64,000 nt of DNA from contig NZ_CP035417.1 in assembly GCF_004123675.1 (NCBI RefSeq), forward strand, positions 2,037,501-2,101,500, given 5' to 3'. This DNA is from Leisingera sp. NJS204 (GTDB lineage Bacteria; Pseudomonadota; Alphaproteobacteria; Rhodobacterales; Rhodobacteraceae). This document shows, one piece after another, positions 18,835-29,197 of this stretch. Under the pieces are notes generated by a model. The model was given only the letters and a program-made list of their open reading frames with translations. It made no database searches and had not been told where the DNA came from. The first letter of the stretch is position 1. Every line of letters starts with the position of its first letter. Made by a program: the position numbers and the translations under genes.

Positions 18835-19658
18835 GTGAAACTGGTATGACCAAAAACGTGCTCGACAAGATCAAGGCCTACAAACTGGAAGAAGTGGCTG
18901 CCGCCAAGGCCGCCAAACCGCTGGAGGCGGTCGAGGCTGAGGCGCGCGATGCCTCCCCGGTGCGCGGCTTTGCCGAGAGCTTGAATCAAGCCAACCGCAG
19001 CGGTTACGGTCTGATTGCCGAGATCAAGAAAGCCAGCCCCTCCAAGGGGTTGATCCGCCCTGATTTCGAACCGGCGGAACTGGCCAAGGCCTATGAGGAC
19101 GGCGGCGCGACCTGCCTGTCTGTCCTGACCGACATCCCCAGCTTCCAAGGCGCCAAGGAGTTCCTGAACCAAGCCCGCGCAGCCTGTTCGCTGCCTGCGC
19201 TGCGCAAGGACTTCATGTATGACACCTATCAGGTGGCTGAGGCCCGCGCCCTGGGTGCCGACTGCATCCTGATCATCCTCGCCTCGGTCTCAGACGCCCA
19301 GGCGCAGGAGCTGGAGGAAAGCGCCTTTGACTGGGGCATGGATGTTCTGCTGGAGGTGCATGACGCCGAGGAACTGGAGCGCGCCTGCAACCTGAAATCG
19401 CCGCTGATGGGCATCAACAACCGCAATCTCAAGACGTTTGAGACCACACTGGACACCACCCGGGAACTGTCGCGCATGGTGCCAGCCGACCGCACCATCG
19501 TTTGCGAGAGCGGGCTGTCCACGCCTGAGGACCTCAGCGACATGGCCCGTTACGGTGCGCGCACTTTCCTCATCGGCGAAAGCCTGATGCGGCAGGACGA
19601 TGTCGCCGGTGCCACCCGTGCGCTGCTCGCCAATCCGCTGATGCCTGGCATGATGTAA
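18831..19658 (+). CDS. trpC: Indole-3-glycerol-phosphate synthase
   Basis: TrpC decarboxylates and closes the indole ring in tryptophan synthesis. The 275-residue TIM barrel shows '[20 protein letters not shown]' (catalytic Lys), '[18 protein letters not shown]', '[15 protein letters not shown]', '[17 protein letters not shown]' and '[13 protein letters not shown]', all family signatures. It stands alone rather than fused to TrpF. The start overlaps the ung stop as ATGA; an internal ATG five codons later is an alternative. moaC follows after 12 bases with its own strong RBS. Confidence 0.97.
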   Translation: MSETGMTKNVLDKIKAYKLEEVAAAKAAKPLEAVEAEARDASPVRGFAESLNQANRSGYGLIAEIKKASPSKGLIRPDFEPAELAKAYEDGGATCLSVLTDIPSFQGAKEFLNQARAACSLPALRKDFMYDTYQVAEARALGADCILIILASVSDAQAQELEESAFDWGMDVLLEVHDAEELERACNLKSPLMGINNRNLKTFETTLDTTRELSRMVPADRTIVCESGLSTPEDLSDMARYGARTFLIGESLMRQDDVAGATRALLANPLMPGMM

Positions 19659-19670
19659 AGGAGGATCGCA

Positions 19671-20141
19671 ATGAGCCTCACCCATTTCGACACCAAGGGC
19701 GACGCCCATATGGTCGACGTCTCAGACAAGGCTGTGACTTCGCGTATCGCCACCGCTGAGGGCCACATTACCATGGCCCGGGAAACCTTTGATATCATTG
19801 CTGAAGGCCGTGCCAAGAAGGGCGATGTCCTGTCGGTGGCCCGTCTCGCGGGCATCATGGGCGCCAAGAAGACGCCGGAATTGATCCCGCTCTGCCACCC
19901 TCTGCCGGTGACCAAGGTTGCGGTGGAGCTGACACTGGACCCGGACCTGCCCGGCGTGCGGGTTGAGGCGACGGTCAAGACCACCGGCCAGACCGGGGTT
20001 GAGATGGAGGCGCTCACCGCCGTCTCCACTGCCGCGCTCACCGTCTATGACATGGCCAAGGCCGTGGACAAGGCGATGCAGATCGGCGGCATCCGCGTGA
20101 CGCTGAAAGATGGCGGAAAATCAGGCAAGTACGAGGCGTAA
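19671..20141 (+). CDS. moaC: Cyclic pyranopterin monophosphate synthase MoaC
   Basis: MoaC acts after MoaA to form cyclic pyranopterin monophosphate, the first stable molybdopterin precursor. The 156-residue length is typical. The motifs '[18 protein letters not shown]', '[17 protein letters not shown]' and '[20 protein letters not shown]' are diagnostic, the last including catalytic residues. AAGGAGG precedes the ATG. The stop codon directly abuts the moeA start, so the pair forms a Moco module at the end of the trp operon. Confidence 0.97.
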   Translation: MSLTHFDTKGDAHMVDVSDKAVTSRIATAEGHITMARETFDIIAEGRAKKGDVLSVARLAGIMGAKKTPELIPLCHPLPVTKVAVELTLDPDLPGVRVEATVKTTGQTGVEMEALTAVSTAALTVYDMAKAVDKAMQIGGIRVTLKDGGKSGKYEA

Positions 20142-21317
20142 ATGATCCCGGTCAGCGAAGCCCGCGCGCATCTTTTAACGCTTGTTCAACAGCTTGAAAC
20201 CGAACAGGTGCCGCTGGCACAGGCCGCGGGCCGGGTGCTGGCGGCTGATCTGCAAGCGCGCCGTGATCAGCCGCCGTTCTCCGCCTCAGCAATGGACGGT
20301 TACGCTGTGAACGCCGCTGAGGTTGAGCAGCACGCCATGTTCAAGGTGATCGGCGAAGCCGCCGCCGGTCACGCATTTCAGGGCCGCGCCGGCGCGGGCC
20401 AGGCCGTGCGTATCTTTACCGGTGCACCGGTACCTGAAGGCGCAAGTTTTGTTGTTATACAAGAAGATACAACCCGCAACGGCGACCTTATCACCATCAC
20501 CGGCGCCCCCGGCAGCAACCACAACATCCGCCCTCGCGGCGGCGATTTCACCGATGGCCAGACCGTCACGGCCCCCAAGCGCCTGACACCGGCTGACATT
20601 GCCTTGCTGGCAGCCATGAACATCCCCGCGATACCCGTCACCCGCCGCCCGGAGATTGCACTGATCTCCACCGGCGACGAATTGGTGATGCCCGGCGGCA
20701 CCCCAGGACCGGACCAGATCATTGCCTCCAACACCTTTGGCCTCAAAGCGATGCTCGAAGACCTTGGCGCCCGTGCCCGCATCCTGCCCATCGCCCGTGA
20801 CACCGAAAGCTCGCTGCGCACGGCCTTTGAACTGGCCGAGGGCGCTGATCTGGTTGTCACCATCGGCGGCGCCTCGGTTGGTGATCATGATCTGGTCGGC
20901 AAGGTGGCGCAGGATCTCGGGATGGAGCGCAGTTTCTACAGGGTTGCTATGCGCCCCGGCAAACCGCTGATGGCCGGCCGGATGAATGGCGCTGCTATGG
21001 TTGGCCTGCCCGGCAATCCAGTATCGGCCATGGTCTGCGGCCACGTGTTTCTGGCCCCGATGGTGCGATCCATGCTGGGATTGCCTGCACCATCGCAGCA
21101 GCACTTGCTGACGGCCGTCCTTTGCGCCCCCCTGACGGCCAATGGTCCGCGCGAGCACTACATGCGGGCAAATGTGCAAAGCGGCCAGTTGCAAGCGTTT
21201 GACAACCAGGACAGCTCCCTGCTCACCATTTTGGCCGAAGCCAACGCCCTGCTGGTCCGCCCCCCCAAGGACGGCGCGCGCAGCGTAGGCGATATTGTGC
21301 AATACTTGCCGATCTAA
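20142..21317 (+). CDS. moeA: Molybdopterin molybdenumtransferase MoeA
   Basis: MoeA inserts molybdate into adenylylated molybdopterin. The 391 residues include 'DQPPFSASAMDGYAVNAAE' at the N-terminus, 'IFTGAPVPEGASFVVIQED', 'ALISTGDELVMPGG', and the MoCF-biosynthesis loop 'DLVVTIGGASVGDHDLV' followed by 'FYRVAMRPGKPLMAGRM' and 'GLPGNPVSAMV'. It starts on the base after the moaC stop. A terminator-like hairpin follows before the separately promoted lexA. Confidence 0.96.
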   Translation: MIPVSEARAHLLTLVQQLETEQVPLAQAAGRVLAADLQARRDQPPFSASAMDGYAVNAAEVEQHAMFKVIGEAAAGHAFQGRAGAGQAVRIFTGAPVPEGASFVVIQEDTTRNGDLITITGAPGSNHNIRPRGGDFTDGQTVTAPKRLTPADIALLAAMNIPAIPVTRRPEIALISTGDELVMPGGTPGPDQIIASNTFGLKAMLEDLGARARILPIARDTESSLRTAFELAEGADLVVTIGGASVGDHDLVGKVAQDLGMERSFYRVAMRPGKPLMAGRMNGAAMVGLPGNPVSAMVCGHVFLAPMVRSMLGLPAPSQQHLLTAVLCAPLTANGPREHYMRANVQSGQLQAFDNQDSSLLTILAEANALLVRPPKDGARSVGDIVQYLPI

Positions 21318-21320
21318 ACC

Positions 21321-21355
21321 CCTTTCAGCTTTGCAAAAATACTCCCGCCGGAGGC
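21321..21355 (+). repeat. Dispersed intergenic repeat, second type
   Basis: CTTTGCAAAAATACTCCCGC continuing CGGAGGCA is an AT-rich block ending in AAATAC and leading into a GC-rich hairpin. It parallels the design of the repeats at 14801, 35701 and 54371, with a different head sequence. I see one copy in this window. Confidence 0.4.
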
Positions 21356-21380
21356 ACGCGCCCCAGGCGCGTTCTCTTTT
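21356..21380 (+). terminator. Intrinsic terminator after moeA
   Basis: The 7-bp stem ACGCGCC / GGCGCGT with loop CCA is followed by TCTCTTTT. It would end the trpGD-ung-trpC-moaC-moeA transcript just before the lexA promoter. Confidence 0.75.
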
Positions 21381-21403
21381 ACGCCACGCCAGGGACTGCG
21401 ATA

Positions 21404-21432
21404 TTGACACAAAACGGGAACATGCGTAGAAC
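21404..21432 (+). promoter_or_regulatory. lexA promoter with SOS (LexA) box
   Basis: TTGACA at 21404-21409 and TAGAAC at 21427-21432 are 17 bases apart, a good sigma-70 arrangement. Overlapping the -10 is GAACATGCGTAGAAC (21418-21432), which is the GAAC-N7-GAAC form (reverse complement GTTC-N7-GTTC) of the alphaproteobacterial LexA operator. The position predicts autorepression of lexA, relieved on DNA damage. Confidence 0.88.
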
Positions 21433-21464
21433 AAAAGAAAACCCGAGGCGCGGAGGGAGCGGCG

Positions 21465-22172
21465 ATGCTCACAAAAAAGCAACTGCAACTGCTGGAATTC
21501 ATTCACAAACGTCTGCAGCGCGACAGCGTGCCGCCCAGTTTCGATGAAATGAAGGTCGAATTGGACCTGCGGTCTAAATCAGGCATTCACCGGCTGATCA
21601 CTGCACTGGAAGAGCGCGGATTTATCCGCCGCCTCCCGCACCGCGCCCGCGCGATTGAGATTATCCGCCTGCCGGAAAGCCTGGGCGGAGCACCGGACGG
21701 ACAGGGCTTTGCGCCAAAGGTGATCGACGGCGGTCAAACACAGCCTTCGCCCTCCGCCCCTGCCACCGCAAAGCCAATGCGCCAGGCTGCTGTGGAACTG
21801 CCGGTGATGGGCCGCATCGCCGCTGGTGTGCCGATCGAGGCGATCAGCCAAGTGTCGCATCAGGTGGCAGTTCCGGGCGGTATGATCGCGCCGAACGGCC
21901 AGCATTTCGCGCTGGAGGTCAAGGGCGACTCGATGATCGAGGCCGGCATCAATGACGGCGACATCGTGGTGATCCGTGAAACCGGTACTGCTGATAACGG
22001 CGATATTGTTGTTGCATTGGTCGAGGGGCACGAGGCGACGCTGAAACGCTACCAGCGCCAGGGCAGCATGATCGCGCTGGAAGCCGCCAACCCGGCCTAT
22101 GAAACCCGGTGCTACCCGGAAGATCAGGTGCAGATCCAGGGCCAGCTGGTTGGGCTGATCCGCACTTATTAA
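21465..22172 (+). CDS. lexA: SOS repressor LexA
   Basis: LexA represses DNA-damage genes and self-cleaves when RecA is activated. The 235 residues contain a winged helix-turn-helix ('[20 protein letters not shown]', residues about 23-42), the Ala-Gly cleavage site in '[12 protein letters not shown]', the catalytic Ser in '[11 protein letters not shown]', and the Lys within '[11 protein letters not shown]'. A long inter-domain linker is typical of alphaproteobacterial LexA. GGAGGGAG precedes the start. The 3' end overlaps the convergent comEC gene by four bases. Confidence 0.97.
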   Translation: MLTKKQLQLLEFIHKRLQRDSVPPSFDEMKVELDLRSKSGIHRLITALEERGFIRRLPHRARAIEIIRLPESLGGAPDGQGFAPKVIDGGQTQPSPSAPATAKPMRQAAVELPVMGRIAAGVPIEAISQVSHQVAVPGGMIAPNGQHFALEVKGDSMIEAGINDGDIVVIRETGTADNGDIVVALVEGHEATLKRYQRQGSMIALEAANPAYETRCYPEDQVQIQGQLVGLIRTY

Positions 22173-24235
22173 GGGTTTTCCTGGCCAAGAATCCTCCGGA
22201 GGTGGCTGATTTCAGCCCCCTCCGGCTGCCATCCTGTCCACAGCCGCTGTCCAGACACACTGCGGGATGTCTGCAGACCGCCTGTCGCGGTCACGGCGAT
22301 GCTGCCCGTTTGGCGCATCACTGCCGGTGTCAGCAGCAGACAGTTTTCCGGCGTTTGCGCCGTAACTGTGGAAACGATGATGTCTCCCTTTTTACAGGCA
22401 CTTGCCTGCGCGAGCTTACGTTTCCCAGGCGCATGAACCAGCCGGAATCCCGGTCCTTGCCAAATCGGCAAAGCCTCTGTTTCACCGCTCCAGCGCGCCG
22501 CGGCGGCGATCTGCCCTGCCGGGTCGCCATCATTCTCCAGCCAGATTTTTGCAGTAAACCCCTGCCCTTTGGCCCGGGACAAGGCCCGGCCGTGCGGCGC
22601 CATCACGCCAACCAGCCCGCCAGAATCAGCAATCAGGACAACAGGACGCTCTGCCGCGCCCCACATCAGCAGCGCGCAGGCCGCTGGCAGCAGCCCTGCC
22701 AGCCGCAGCCGTCCTTGCCAGATCACCGCAAACAGCATGCCCGCAGCAAACAGCGGCAGAACCCAGACGCCCGGCGCGGGCACATGCGACAGCGCCCCTT
22801 CGAATTCCGAGACGGCCTGCGCGACTGCCAGGATCCAGTCCAGCCCCCATCGCATAACTGTCAGCCCGATCATTTCCAGGCCAAACGGCGCCAGGCACAG
22901 TGCCAGCACCGCAGCCGGAATAACAATCGAGCCCATGACCGGAACAGACAACAGGTTCGCCAGCAGCCCGTAATGCGGCACCGTATTGAAATGCGCCGCA
23001 GCAAAGGGGGCGGTTGCCGCGCCGGCCACCGCAGATGAAATCACCAGCGCCAGAACCGGCCGCAGCCATCGCGGCCCCAACGGAACCTCCCCGTCCCGCA
23101 GCGCGGCAAAGACCGCAACCAGTGCCGCCGTTGCGGCGAAACTCATCTGGAAACCAGGGCTCAGCAGGCTTTCCGGGCGCCGCAGCAGCACAATCCAGGC
23201 GGCCACTGCAACTGCGCGCAGGGTAATCGCCCGCCGGTTCAGCAGCACAGCGCCAAACATCACCGCCACCATGACAAAAGCCCGCTCTGTCGCCACATTG
23301 CCGCCTGACAAGGCAAGATACCCCGCGCCGGCAGTCAGCGCCGCAAGCGCTGCCAGTTTCTTGACCGGCCATCGCAGGGCCAGGGCAGGTATCAGATTGA
23401 ACGCAACTCTCAGCGCCGCAAAGACAAATCCGGTGAGCAGCCCCATATGCAATCCCGAAATGGCCAGAAGATGCGCCAGGTTGCTTTGCCGCAGGGCAGT
23501 CAGCGTTTGTTGCCCCACGCCGCTGCGGTCGCCGGTGGTAATTGCGGCTGCAAACCCGCCCGTCTCTCCGGCTATACGGTCTTGCAAGCCCTGCGCCATA
23601 TTCCTGCGCAGGCGTTCCACTGGCAGGCCTTGGCCGGGTGCCTTTGCCAGCAGCACCGGAACCCTTGTGTACCCCAGACCGCCCAGCTGCTTGAACCAGG
23701 CATGGCGGCGGAAATCGAACCCGCCGGGTTCGGCAGGCCCTTGCGGCGGCAGCAAATGCGCGGTGGTCATGACCCTGGCGCCGGGCGGCGGCACCTGTTC
23801 CTGCGCTTTCAATGATATGCGGACACGGGCCGGCGTGTTTTCCGCCGCCACCCGGTCCAGCCGAACCTGATCCAGGGTCAGCCGCAGGGCGTCGGTCGGC
23901 GAGCGGTCGACAGCCACGACACGTCCCTCCACCGCCCCGTAGTAGCGGAAATCCAGGACCGGAGCCGACACCCGGTGCGCCCGTGCCCCGGCCAGGCACA
24001 GCCCCGCCGCCGCAAGTGCAGGCGCCCACAGTAAAAACGCCAGCGACCGCCGGGACATGGCGCCGGCTGCCATCAGCAGCGCACACATCGCCAGCCCGGC
24101 AAACACGGTGGCGCCGGGCTCCGACTTCAAAGAAAAATAGGCACCGATCCCGGTCCCGAGAAACACCGGGGTCCAGGGGAACAGATGTCCCCGCTGCGCC
24201 TGCAGCAGGTCTGCAATGGCTGTGCTCGGCCGCAT
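22169..24235 (-). CDS. comEC: ComEC/Rec2 family DNA-uptake channel protein
   Basis: This 688-residue polytopic inner-membrane protein is of the ComEC family, which carries single-stranded DNA across the membrane in transformation. An N-terminal segment with '[18 protein letters not shown]' leads to an OB-like DUF4131 region ('[20 protein letters not shown]'). The Competence membrane core follows, with '[20 protein letters not shown]', '[18 protein letters not shown]' and '[20 protein letters not shown]'. The C-terminal portion, starting near '[13 protein letters not shown]', is short and I do not see the HxHxDH metallo-beta-lactamase motif found in Bacillus ComEC. It converges on lexA and diverges from gltX. 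Confidence 0.9.
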   Translation of the reverse strand: MRPSTAIADLLQAQRGHLFPWTPVFLGTGIGAYFSLKSEPGATVFAGLAMCALLMAAGAMSRRSLAFLLWAPALAAAGLCLAGARAHRVSAPVLDFRYYGAVEGRVVAVDRSPTDALRLTLDQVRLDRVAAENTPARVRISLKAQEQVPPPGARVMTTAHLLPPQGPAEPGGFDFRRHAWFKQLGGLGYTRVPVLLAKAPGQGLPVERLRRNMAQGLQDRIAGETGGFAAAITTGDRSGVGQQTLTALRQSNLAHLLAISGLHMGLLTGFVFAALRVAFNLIPALALRWPVKKLAALAALTAGAGYLALSGGNVATERAFVMVAVMFGAVLLNRRAITLRAVAVAAWIVLLRRPESLLSPGFQMSFAATAALVAVFAALRDGEVPLGPRWLRPVLALVISSAVAGAATAPFAAAHFNTVPHYGLLANLLSVPVMGSIVIPAAVLALCLAPFGLEMIGLTVMRWGLDWILAVAQAVSEFEGALSHVPAPGVWVLPLFAAGMLFAVIWQGRLRLAGLLPAACALLMWGAAERPVVLIADSGGLVGVMAPHGRALSRAKGQGFTAKIWLENDGDPAGQIAAAARWSGETEALPIWQGPGFRLVHAPGKRKLAQASACKKGDIIVSTVTAQTPENCLLLTPAVMRQTGSIAVTATGGLQTSRSVSGQRLWTGWQPEGAEISHLRRILGQENP

Positions 24236-24314
24236 GCTTGCCCCCCGCCTTCTGGCCCGGTAGACAGGCTGAAACTCTAAACCTCACATGGTTTCCAAAA
24301 GGTAAATCCCGCTC

Positions 24315-25715
24315 ATGACCCAACCGGTTGTCACCCGTTTCGCGCCTTCTCCCACCGGCTTTCTGCACATCGGCGGCGCCCGTACCGCGCTGTTCAATTG
24401 GCTTTATGCCCGTGGCCGCGGCGGCAAGTTCCTGCTGCGCATTGAAGACACCGACCGCGAACGCTCCACGCCCGAGGCGACCGCCGCCATCCTGCAGGGC
24501 ATGGCGTGGCTGGGCCTGGATCATGACGGCGAGGTGATCAGCCAGTTTGAGGGCGCAGACCGCCACGCCGAGGTCGCCAGGCAATTGCTGGACGAAGGCA
24601 AGGCCTATAAGTGTTTTGCCAGCCAGGACGAAATCGCCGCCTTCCGTGAACAGGCCAAGGCCGAAGGAAAATCCACCCTCTACCGCTCGCCTTGGCGCGA
24701 CGCAGATGCCTCCAGCCACCCGGATGCAGCTTTTGTGATCCGCATCAAAGCGCCGCAAAGCGGCGTTACCGTTATCAAGGATGAGGTTCAGGGCGACGTC
24801 ACCATCAGGAACGATCAGCTTGATGACATGATCCTGCTGCGCTCGGACGGCACGCCGGTTTACATGCTGGCGGTTGTGGTCGACGATCACGATATGGGCG
24901 TCACCCATGTGATCCGCGGCGATGACCACCTGAACAACGCCGCCCGCCAGATGATGATCTATGAGGCGATGGGCTGGGACGTGCCGGTCTGGGCGCATAT
25001 CCCGCTGATCCACGGGCCGGACGGCAAAAAACTGTCCAAACGCCATGGTGCCTTGGGGGCGCAGGAATACCAGGCGATGGGCTATCCGGCGGCCGGCATG
25101 CGCAACTATCTGGCCCGTTTGGGCTGGTCGCATGGCGATGACGAATTTTTTACGGACGATCAGGCCAAGGCGTGGTTTAACTTTGATGGCATCGGCAAAA
25201 GCCCGGCCCGGTTCGACACCAAGAAGCTGGAGAATCTCAGCGGTCAGCATATCGCCGTTAGCGACGACGCCGCACTGCGGCAAGAAATCAGCGCCTATCT
25301 GGGCGCAGCCGGAGAAACTGCCCTGACTGACGCACAGTCACAGGGGCTGGAAGCTGCGATGTATTGCCTCAAGGACCGGGCGCGCACCTTCCCTGAACTG
25401 CTTGAAAAAGCGCATTTTATCCTTTCATCACGGCCAATTGACCGGGATGCGAAGGCAGAAAAGGCGCTATCTTCTGTATCCGATGGTATACTGGGTGAAT
25501 TGACGCCGCAGCTGCAAAATGCTAGCTGGGTCCGTGACGATCTGGAGGCGCTTCTGAACGCATTTGCAGAAGCCCATGATACCAAGTTCGGCAAGCTGGC
25601 AGGCCCTTTGCGGGCAGCACTGGCGGGCCGGGCGGTAACGCCTTCGGTGTTCGATATGATGCTGATTCTGGGCCGCGATGAAACCATTGCCCGGCTCCAA
25701 GACGCAACAGGCTGA
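24315..25715 (+). CDS. gltX: Glutamyl-tRNA synthetase
   Basis: This class I aminoacyl-tRNA synthetase charges tRNA-Glu and, in organisms lacking GlnRS, often tRNA-Gln as well. The HIGH-type motif is in '[20 protein letters not shown]' at the N-terminus, and the KMSKS-type motif is '[13 protein letters not shown]' near residue 240. The 466-residue length and '[20 protein letters not shown]' are typical. Alphaproteobacteria commonly encode two gltX paralogues, and I cannot tell which type this is. gltA follows after about 127 bases. Confidence 0.96.
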   Translation: MTQPVVTRFAPSPTGFLHIGGARTALFNWLYARGRGGKFLLRIEDTDRERSTPEATAAILQGMAWLGLDHDGEVISQFEGADRHAEVARQLLDEGKAYKCFASQDEIAAFREQAKAEGKSTLYRSPWRDADASSHPDAAFVIRIKAPQSGVTVIKDEVQGDVTIRNDQLDDMILLRSDGTPVYMLAVVVDDHDMGVTHVIRGDDHLNNAARQMMIYEAMGWDVPVWAHIPLIHGPDGKKLSKRHGALGAQEYQAMGYPAAGMRNYLARLGWSHGDDEFFTDDQAKAWFNFDGIGKSPARFDTKKLENLSGQHIAVSDDAALRQEISAYLGAAGETALTDAQSQGLEAAMYCLKDRARTFPELLEKAHFILSSRPIDRDAKAEKALSSVSDGILGELTPQLQNASWVRDDLEALLNAFAEAHDTKFGKLAGPLRAALAGRAVTPSVFDMMLILGRDETIARLQDATG

Positions 25716-25842
25716 AACCGGTCCTTAACTCCCGGGTAAGCCTGTTTTGATAACACAACCCCTGCGCGACTCCGCGCAGGCGCTGCCCCGCATGAAGACG
25801 CCTGCACGGCCGCTCTCGTGCCTGTAACAGGAAGGGACATCC

Positions 25843-27138
25843 ATGACCGAGACACAGAAATCTGCCACGCTCAGCCTGAATGGCGAAACCTACGAGCTGC
25901 CCATTTTCTCGCCAACGGCCGGGCCCGATGTTCTCGACATCCGCAAGCTCTACGCGAAGGCAGGTGTGTTCACCTATGACCCGGGCTTCACCTCGACCGC
26001 CAGCTGCGACAGCACCATCACCTATATTGACGGCGACAAGGGCGAACTGCTGCACCGCGGCTACCCGATCGACCAGCTGGCATCGAAATCGCACTACCTC
26101 GAGGTTTGCTACCTGCTGCTTTACGGCGAATTGCCGACCGTCACCCAGCTGGAGGATTTCGAGACCCGTGTGACCCGTCACACCATGGTGCATGAGCAGA
26201 TGCACAACTTCTTCCGCGGCTTCCGCCGCGATGCGCATCCGATGGCGACGCTGGTTGGCGTGGTCGGCGCGATGTCGGCCTTCTATCACGACTCGCTGGA
26301 TGTCACCGATCCGTGGCAGCGCGAAGTCGCCGCCGTGCGTCTGATCGCCAAACTGCCGACCATTGCCGCGATGGCCTATAAATATTCGATCGGCCAGCCG
26401 TTTGTGTATCCGAAGAACGATCTGGATTACGCAGCCAACTTCCTGCACATGTGCTTCTCGGTTCCGGCTGAGGAATACCACGTGAACCCGATCCTGAGCC
26501 GGGCGATGGACCGCATCCTGACCCTGCACGCGGATCACGAACAGAACGCTTCCACCTCGACCGTGCGTCTGGCCTCTTCCTCGGGCGCAAACCCGTTTGC
26601 CTGTATCGCCGCCGGCATTGCCTGCCTCTGGGGTCCGGCCCACGGCGGCGCCAACCAGGCCTGCCTGGAAATGCTCAAGGAAATCGGCTCGGTCGACCGC
26701 ATCCCCGAGTTTATCGCACGCGCCAAGGACAAGAACGATCCGTTCCGCCTGATGGGTTTCGGCCACCGCGTCTATAAAAACACCGACCCGCGCGCGACCG
26801 TGCTGAAGCAATCCGCGGACGAGGTTCTGGATCTGCTCGGCGTCGAGGACAACCCGCTGCTGCAAGTTGCCAAGGAGCTGGAGCAGACCGCGCTGAACGA
26901 CCCCTACTTCATCGAAAAGAAACTGTTCCCCAACGTCGATTTCTACTCGGGTATCATTCTTGAGGCGATGGGTTTCCCGACGTCGATGTTCACTCCGATC
27001 TTTGCGCTGTCGCGCACCGTCGGCTGGATCTCGCAGTGGAAAGAGATGATCGCCGATCCGCAGAACAAGATCGGCCGCCCGCGCCAGCTGTACCTGGGCG
27101 AGACCATGCGCGATTACATCGACATCGAAAAGCGCTGA
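25843..27138 (+). CDS. gltA: Citrate synthase
   Basis: GltA condenses acetyl-CoA with oxaloacetate to enter the TCA cycle. The 431 residues are of the hexameric, NADH-regulated Gram-negative length. Active-site His residues are in '[15 protein letters not shown]' and '[20 protein letters not shown]', and Asp lies in '[18 protein letters not shown]'. The N-terminal small domain starts '[13 protein letters not shown]'. AGGAAGGG precedes the ATG. A strong terminator follows. Confidence 0.98.
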   Translation: MTETQKSATLSLNGETYELPIFSPTAGPDVLDIRKLYAKAGVFTYDPGFTSTASCDSTITYIDGDKGELLHRGYPIDQLASKSHYLEVCYLLLYGELPTVTQLEDFETRVTRHTMVHEQMHNFFRGFRRDAHPMATLVGVVGAMSAFYHDSLDVTDPWQREVAAVRLIAKLPTIAAMAYKYSIGQPFVYPKNDLDYAANFLHMCFSVPAEEYHVNPILSRAMDRILTLHADHEQNASTSTVRLASSSGANPFACIAAGIACLWGPAHGGANQACLEMLKEIGSVDRIPEFIARAKDKNDPFRLMGFGHRVYKNTDPRATVLKQSADEVLDLLGVEDNPLLQVAKELEQTALNDPYFIEKKLFPNVDFYSGIILEAMGFPTSMFTPIFALSRTVGWISQWKEMIADPQNKIGRPRQLYLGETMRDYIDIEKR

Positions 27139-27160
27139 CCGCCAGTTGCAATGAACATTC

Positions 27161-27193
27161 AAACGCCCCGCAATTCGCGGGGCGTTTTCTTTT
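27161..27193 (+). terminator. Intrinsic terminator after gltA
   Basis: The 10-bp stem AACGCCCCGC / GCGGGGCGTT has a 5-base loop and is followed by TTTTCTTTT. It is a strong Rho-independent terminator. Confidence 0.9.
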
Positions 27194-27441
27194 GCGGTCT
27201 CCAAGAGAGTCTGTGTTTTGCGGGGCTAGGCCCCGAAGGCAATGCCACCGCAACAGCCATTAAACAGCGACAATTCCGGATCATTACTCAGACCGTTTCT
27301 ATGGAAAGTTCAATATTTAGAAGTGTTTGACTAAGACAATCAAACTCAATACCAAACCGTCAGGTTTACTTACTTCTGGCAGGGCGGCCCTGCGCACGCA
27401 TTTGCAAACGCCCTCTGCCAGCTGACTATGGGATTGGTGAC
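27194..27441. other. Spacer between the gltA terminator and the first RTX-like gene
   Basis: No gene is seen. The sequence becomes AT-richer towards 27300-27360, with TTGACT near 27325 as a possible -35 element, but no convincing -10 partner was found. The spacer probably holds the promoter of the RTX-like gene. Confidence 0.35.
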
Positions 27442-28251
27442 ATGGAACTCTTGATCTTGCTCGGTATCGGCCTGACCATCGGCGGCGTTGCCATTGCCCT
27501 GGATGATGACGACGATGGCATTACCAAGGGCGACACCACCGCCGACGCCACAGAGGATAACGACGACCTGGCGGGCGGATCCGGCGAGGACACAATATTC
27601 GCCAAGGACGGCGACGACATAGTAGACGGCAATGCCGGAAACGACCGGCTGTTTGGCCAAGGCGGACAGGATCTGCTGGTTGGCGGCGAAGGTGACGATT
27701 TCCTGCGGGGAGGCTCCGACCATGATTCAATCATTGACGGCACGGGCAGCGATACTCTGATCGGGGATGCAGGCAACGATTTCATTGTGTCGACCAGCGC
27801 CTTTGATCCGGACAATGTCGTAGAAGCCGGCAGAGAAAGGGCCGCCAACGATGATCCGGATGTTGACGTGCAACTGGAACCTGAGCTGAACCACGATACC
27901 GACGAAGATGCGGATGTGATCCAGGCGGGCGGCGGCAATGACGATGTTATCGCAGGCAACGGCGACACAGTGAGCCTGGGAGAAGGCCTGGATGAACTGA
28001 TCCTCGGCGATTGGATCGAGGCCGGCGATGAACCGGTCGTTCTGACAGACTACAGCCGCCTTGAAGATGTTATCGTCTATTCTCACGATGGCGAAGGCAC
28101 GCCGCCAGAAATCACAGTTGAGAACACTCTTGACCAATTCGGTGATGAGGATGACGCTCTGCTGCTGGCAGATGGCGAGGTTTTTGCTCGTATCCAAGGC
28201 GCCGGTGGTCTGATTACAGCAGGCAACGTTATGGTGCTGACCCGCGCCTGA
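27442..28251 (+). CDS. RTX-like calcium-binding repeat protein with N-terminal hydrophobic segment (paralogue 1)
   Basis: The chain has 269 residues. Residues 1-20 are a hydrophobic segment (MELLILLGIGLTIGGVAIAL) followed by an acidic run. About seven imperfect RTX nonapeptides occupy residues 40-110 ('GNDRLFGQGGQDLLVGGEGD'-type, Asp/Gly rich), followed by a less repetitive acidic domain. The C-terminus contains 'LLADGEVFARIQGAGG', which matches C-terminal segments in the two RTX genes at 44-47 kb. RTX repeats bind calcium and usually mark type I secretion substrates, but such substrates normally lack an N-terminal membrane segment, and no ABC exporter lies in the window. Membrane-tethered or Sec-exported placement is therefore possible. 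Function is unknown. Confidence 0.8.
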   Translation: MELLILLGIGLTIGGVAIALDDDDDGITKGDTTADATEDNDDLAGGSGEDTIFAKDGDDIVDGNAGNDRLFGQGGQDLLVGGEGDDFLRGGSDHDSIIDGTGSDTLIGDAGNDFIVSTSAFDPDNVVEAGRERAANDDPDVDVQLEPELNHDTDEDADVIQAGGGNDDVIAGNGDTVSLGEGLDELILGDWIEAGDEPVVLTDYSRLEDVIVYSHDGEGTPPEITVENTLDQFGDEDDALLLADGEVFARIQGAGGLITAGNVMVLTRA

Positions 28252-28256
28252 AATGA

Positions 28257-28288
28257 AATGCCGGAGACACTCCCCGGCATTTTCTTTC
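28257..28288 (+). terminator. Intrinsic terminator after RTX-like paralogue 1
   Basis: The stem AATGCCGG / CCGGCATT is followed by TTCTTTC just six bases after the stop. It fits a Rho-independent terminator. Confidence 0.75.
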
Positions 28289-28312
28289 AATTCTCAGCCG
28301 GCCTGAAACTGC

Positions 28313-29092
28313 TCAGCGCCCTTCGAATTTCGCGGGGCGCTTTTCCATGAAGGCGGTGACGCCTTCCAGGAAATCGCGGGTCTTGCCGCATTGGCCCTGC
28401 AGATGCGCTTCTTCCGACAGCTGCTCGGCCAATGTGCGGCCAAAGCTTTCGCGCAGGGCGGATTTGGTGGCGGCAAAAGCCTTGCTGGGGCCGCTGGCCA
28501 AATATTCCGCGCGCTTCCGCCAATGGGCGTCGAACTCTGCATCCGGCACCGCTTCCCAGATCATCCCCCAGTCACAGGCCTGCCGGGCGCTGACGCGGTC
28601 GGCAAACAGGGCTGCCCCCATTGATTTGGCTAGGCCGATCTGGCGCGGCAGGAACCAGGTGCCGCCGGCGTCCGGGATCAGGCCGATTTTGCTGAAGGCC
28701 TGCATGAAAAACGCGCTTTCAGCGGCGATCACCACATCGGCGGCCAGCGCCAGATTGGCCCCTGCCCCGGCAGCGGCACCGTTGACGGCCGCCACAACCG
28801 GCACCGGGCAATCATAAATCGCCTGCAGCATCGGCAGGTACTCGTCGCGCAGCGTGCGTTCCAGATCCAGCTGGCCGCCGTTGCTGCCTGCGTCGCTCAG
28901 ATCCTGGCCCGAGCAGAACGCATCGCCCGCCCCGGTCAGCACCACAGCGCGGGCCTCGGAAGACGCCATGCGCATCGCATGGGTGATCTCGGACCGCATC
29001 CGGCTGTTAAGCGCGTTCTTGCGCGCTTCTCGGTTCAGGGTGACAACCGCCAGCCCGTCCTGCAGAGAAAACAGGATTTCCTTATAGTCCAT
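28313..29092 (-). CDS. Enoyl-CoA hydratase/isomerase family protein, PaaG-like
   Basis: This 259-residue crotonase-fold enzyme has an oxyanion-hole region with 'VVLTGAGDAFCSGQDLSD' and 'VAAVNGAAAGAGANLALAAD'. 'FSKIGLIPDAGGTWFLPRQIG' and 'GMIWEAV' closely resemble PaaG, the ring 1,2-epoxyphenylacetyl-CoA isomerase of phenylacetate degradation, rather than generic FadB-like hydratases. No other paa gene is nearby, so a related isomerase or hydratase role remains possible. It is the most downstream gene of the minus-strand ccm series, 105 bases after ccmH. In many relatives an enoyl-CoA hydratase sits in this place, as I recall. Confidence 0.85.
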   Translation of the reverse strand: MDYKEILFSLQDGLAVVTLNREARKNALNSRMRSEITHAMRMASSEARAVVLTGAGDAFCSGQDLSDAGSNGGQLDLERTLRDEYLPMLQAIYDCPVPVVAAVNGAAAGAGANLALAADVVIAAESAFFMQAFSKIGLIPDAGGTWFLPRQIGLAKSMGAALFADRVSARQACDWGMIWEAVPDAEFDAHWRKRAEYLASGPSKAFAATKSALRESFGRTLAEQLSEEAHLQGQCGKTRDFLEGVTAFMEKRPAKFEGR

Positions 29093-29197
29093 CGGAGTGC
29101 CTCACGTAACTTGCGTTCAGGGGCCAGAAACACGTGTGCCTGGCCATTTGCCGGTATGGTGACGGAAAGCCCGCCCGCCGGAAAGCCGGACCCGGCG

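Noticed and set aside
22626-25283. 885-codon minus-strand frame across comEC and gltX
   Set aside because: It is antisense to gltX and runs in a wrong frame through comEC. Its translation is Arg/Gly/Cys-rich with no domain, a by-product of high GC.
25522-27204. 560-codon minus-strand frame
   Set aside because: It is antisense to gltA and the end of gltX; a shadow frame.
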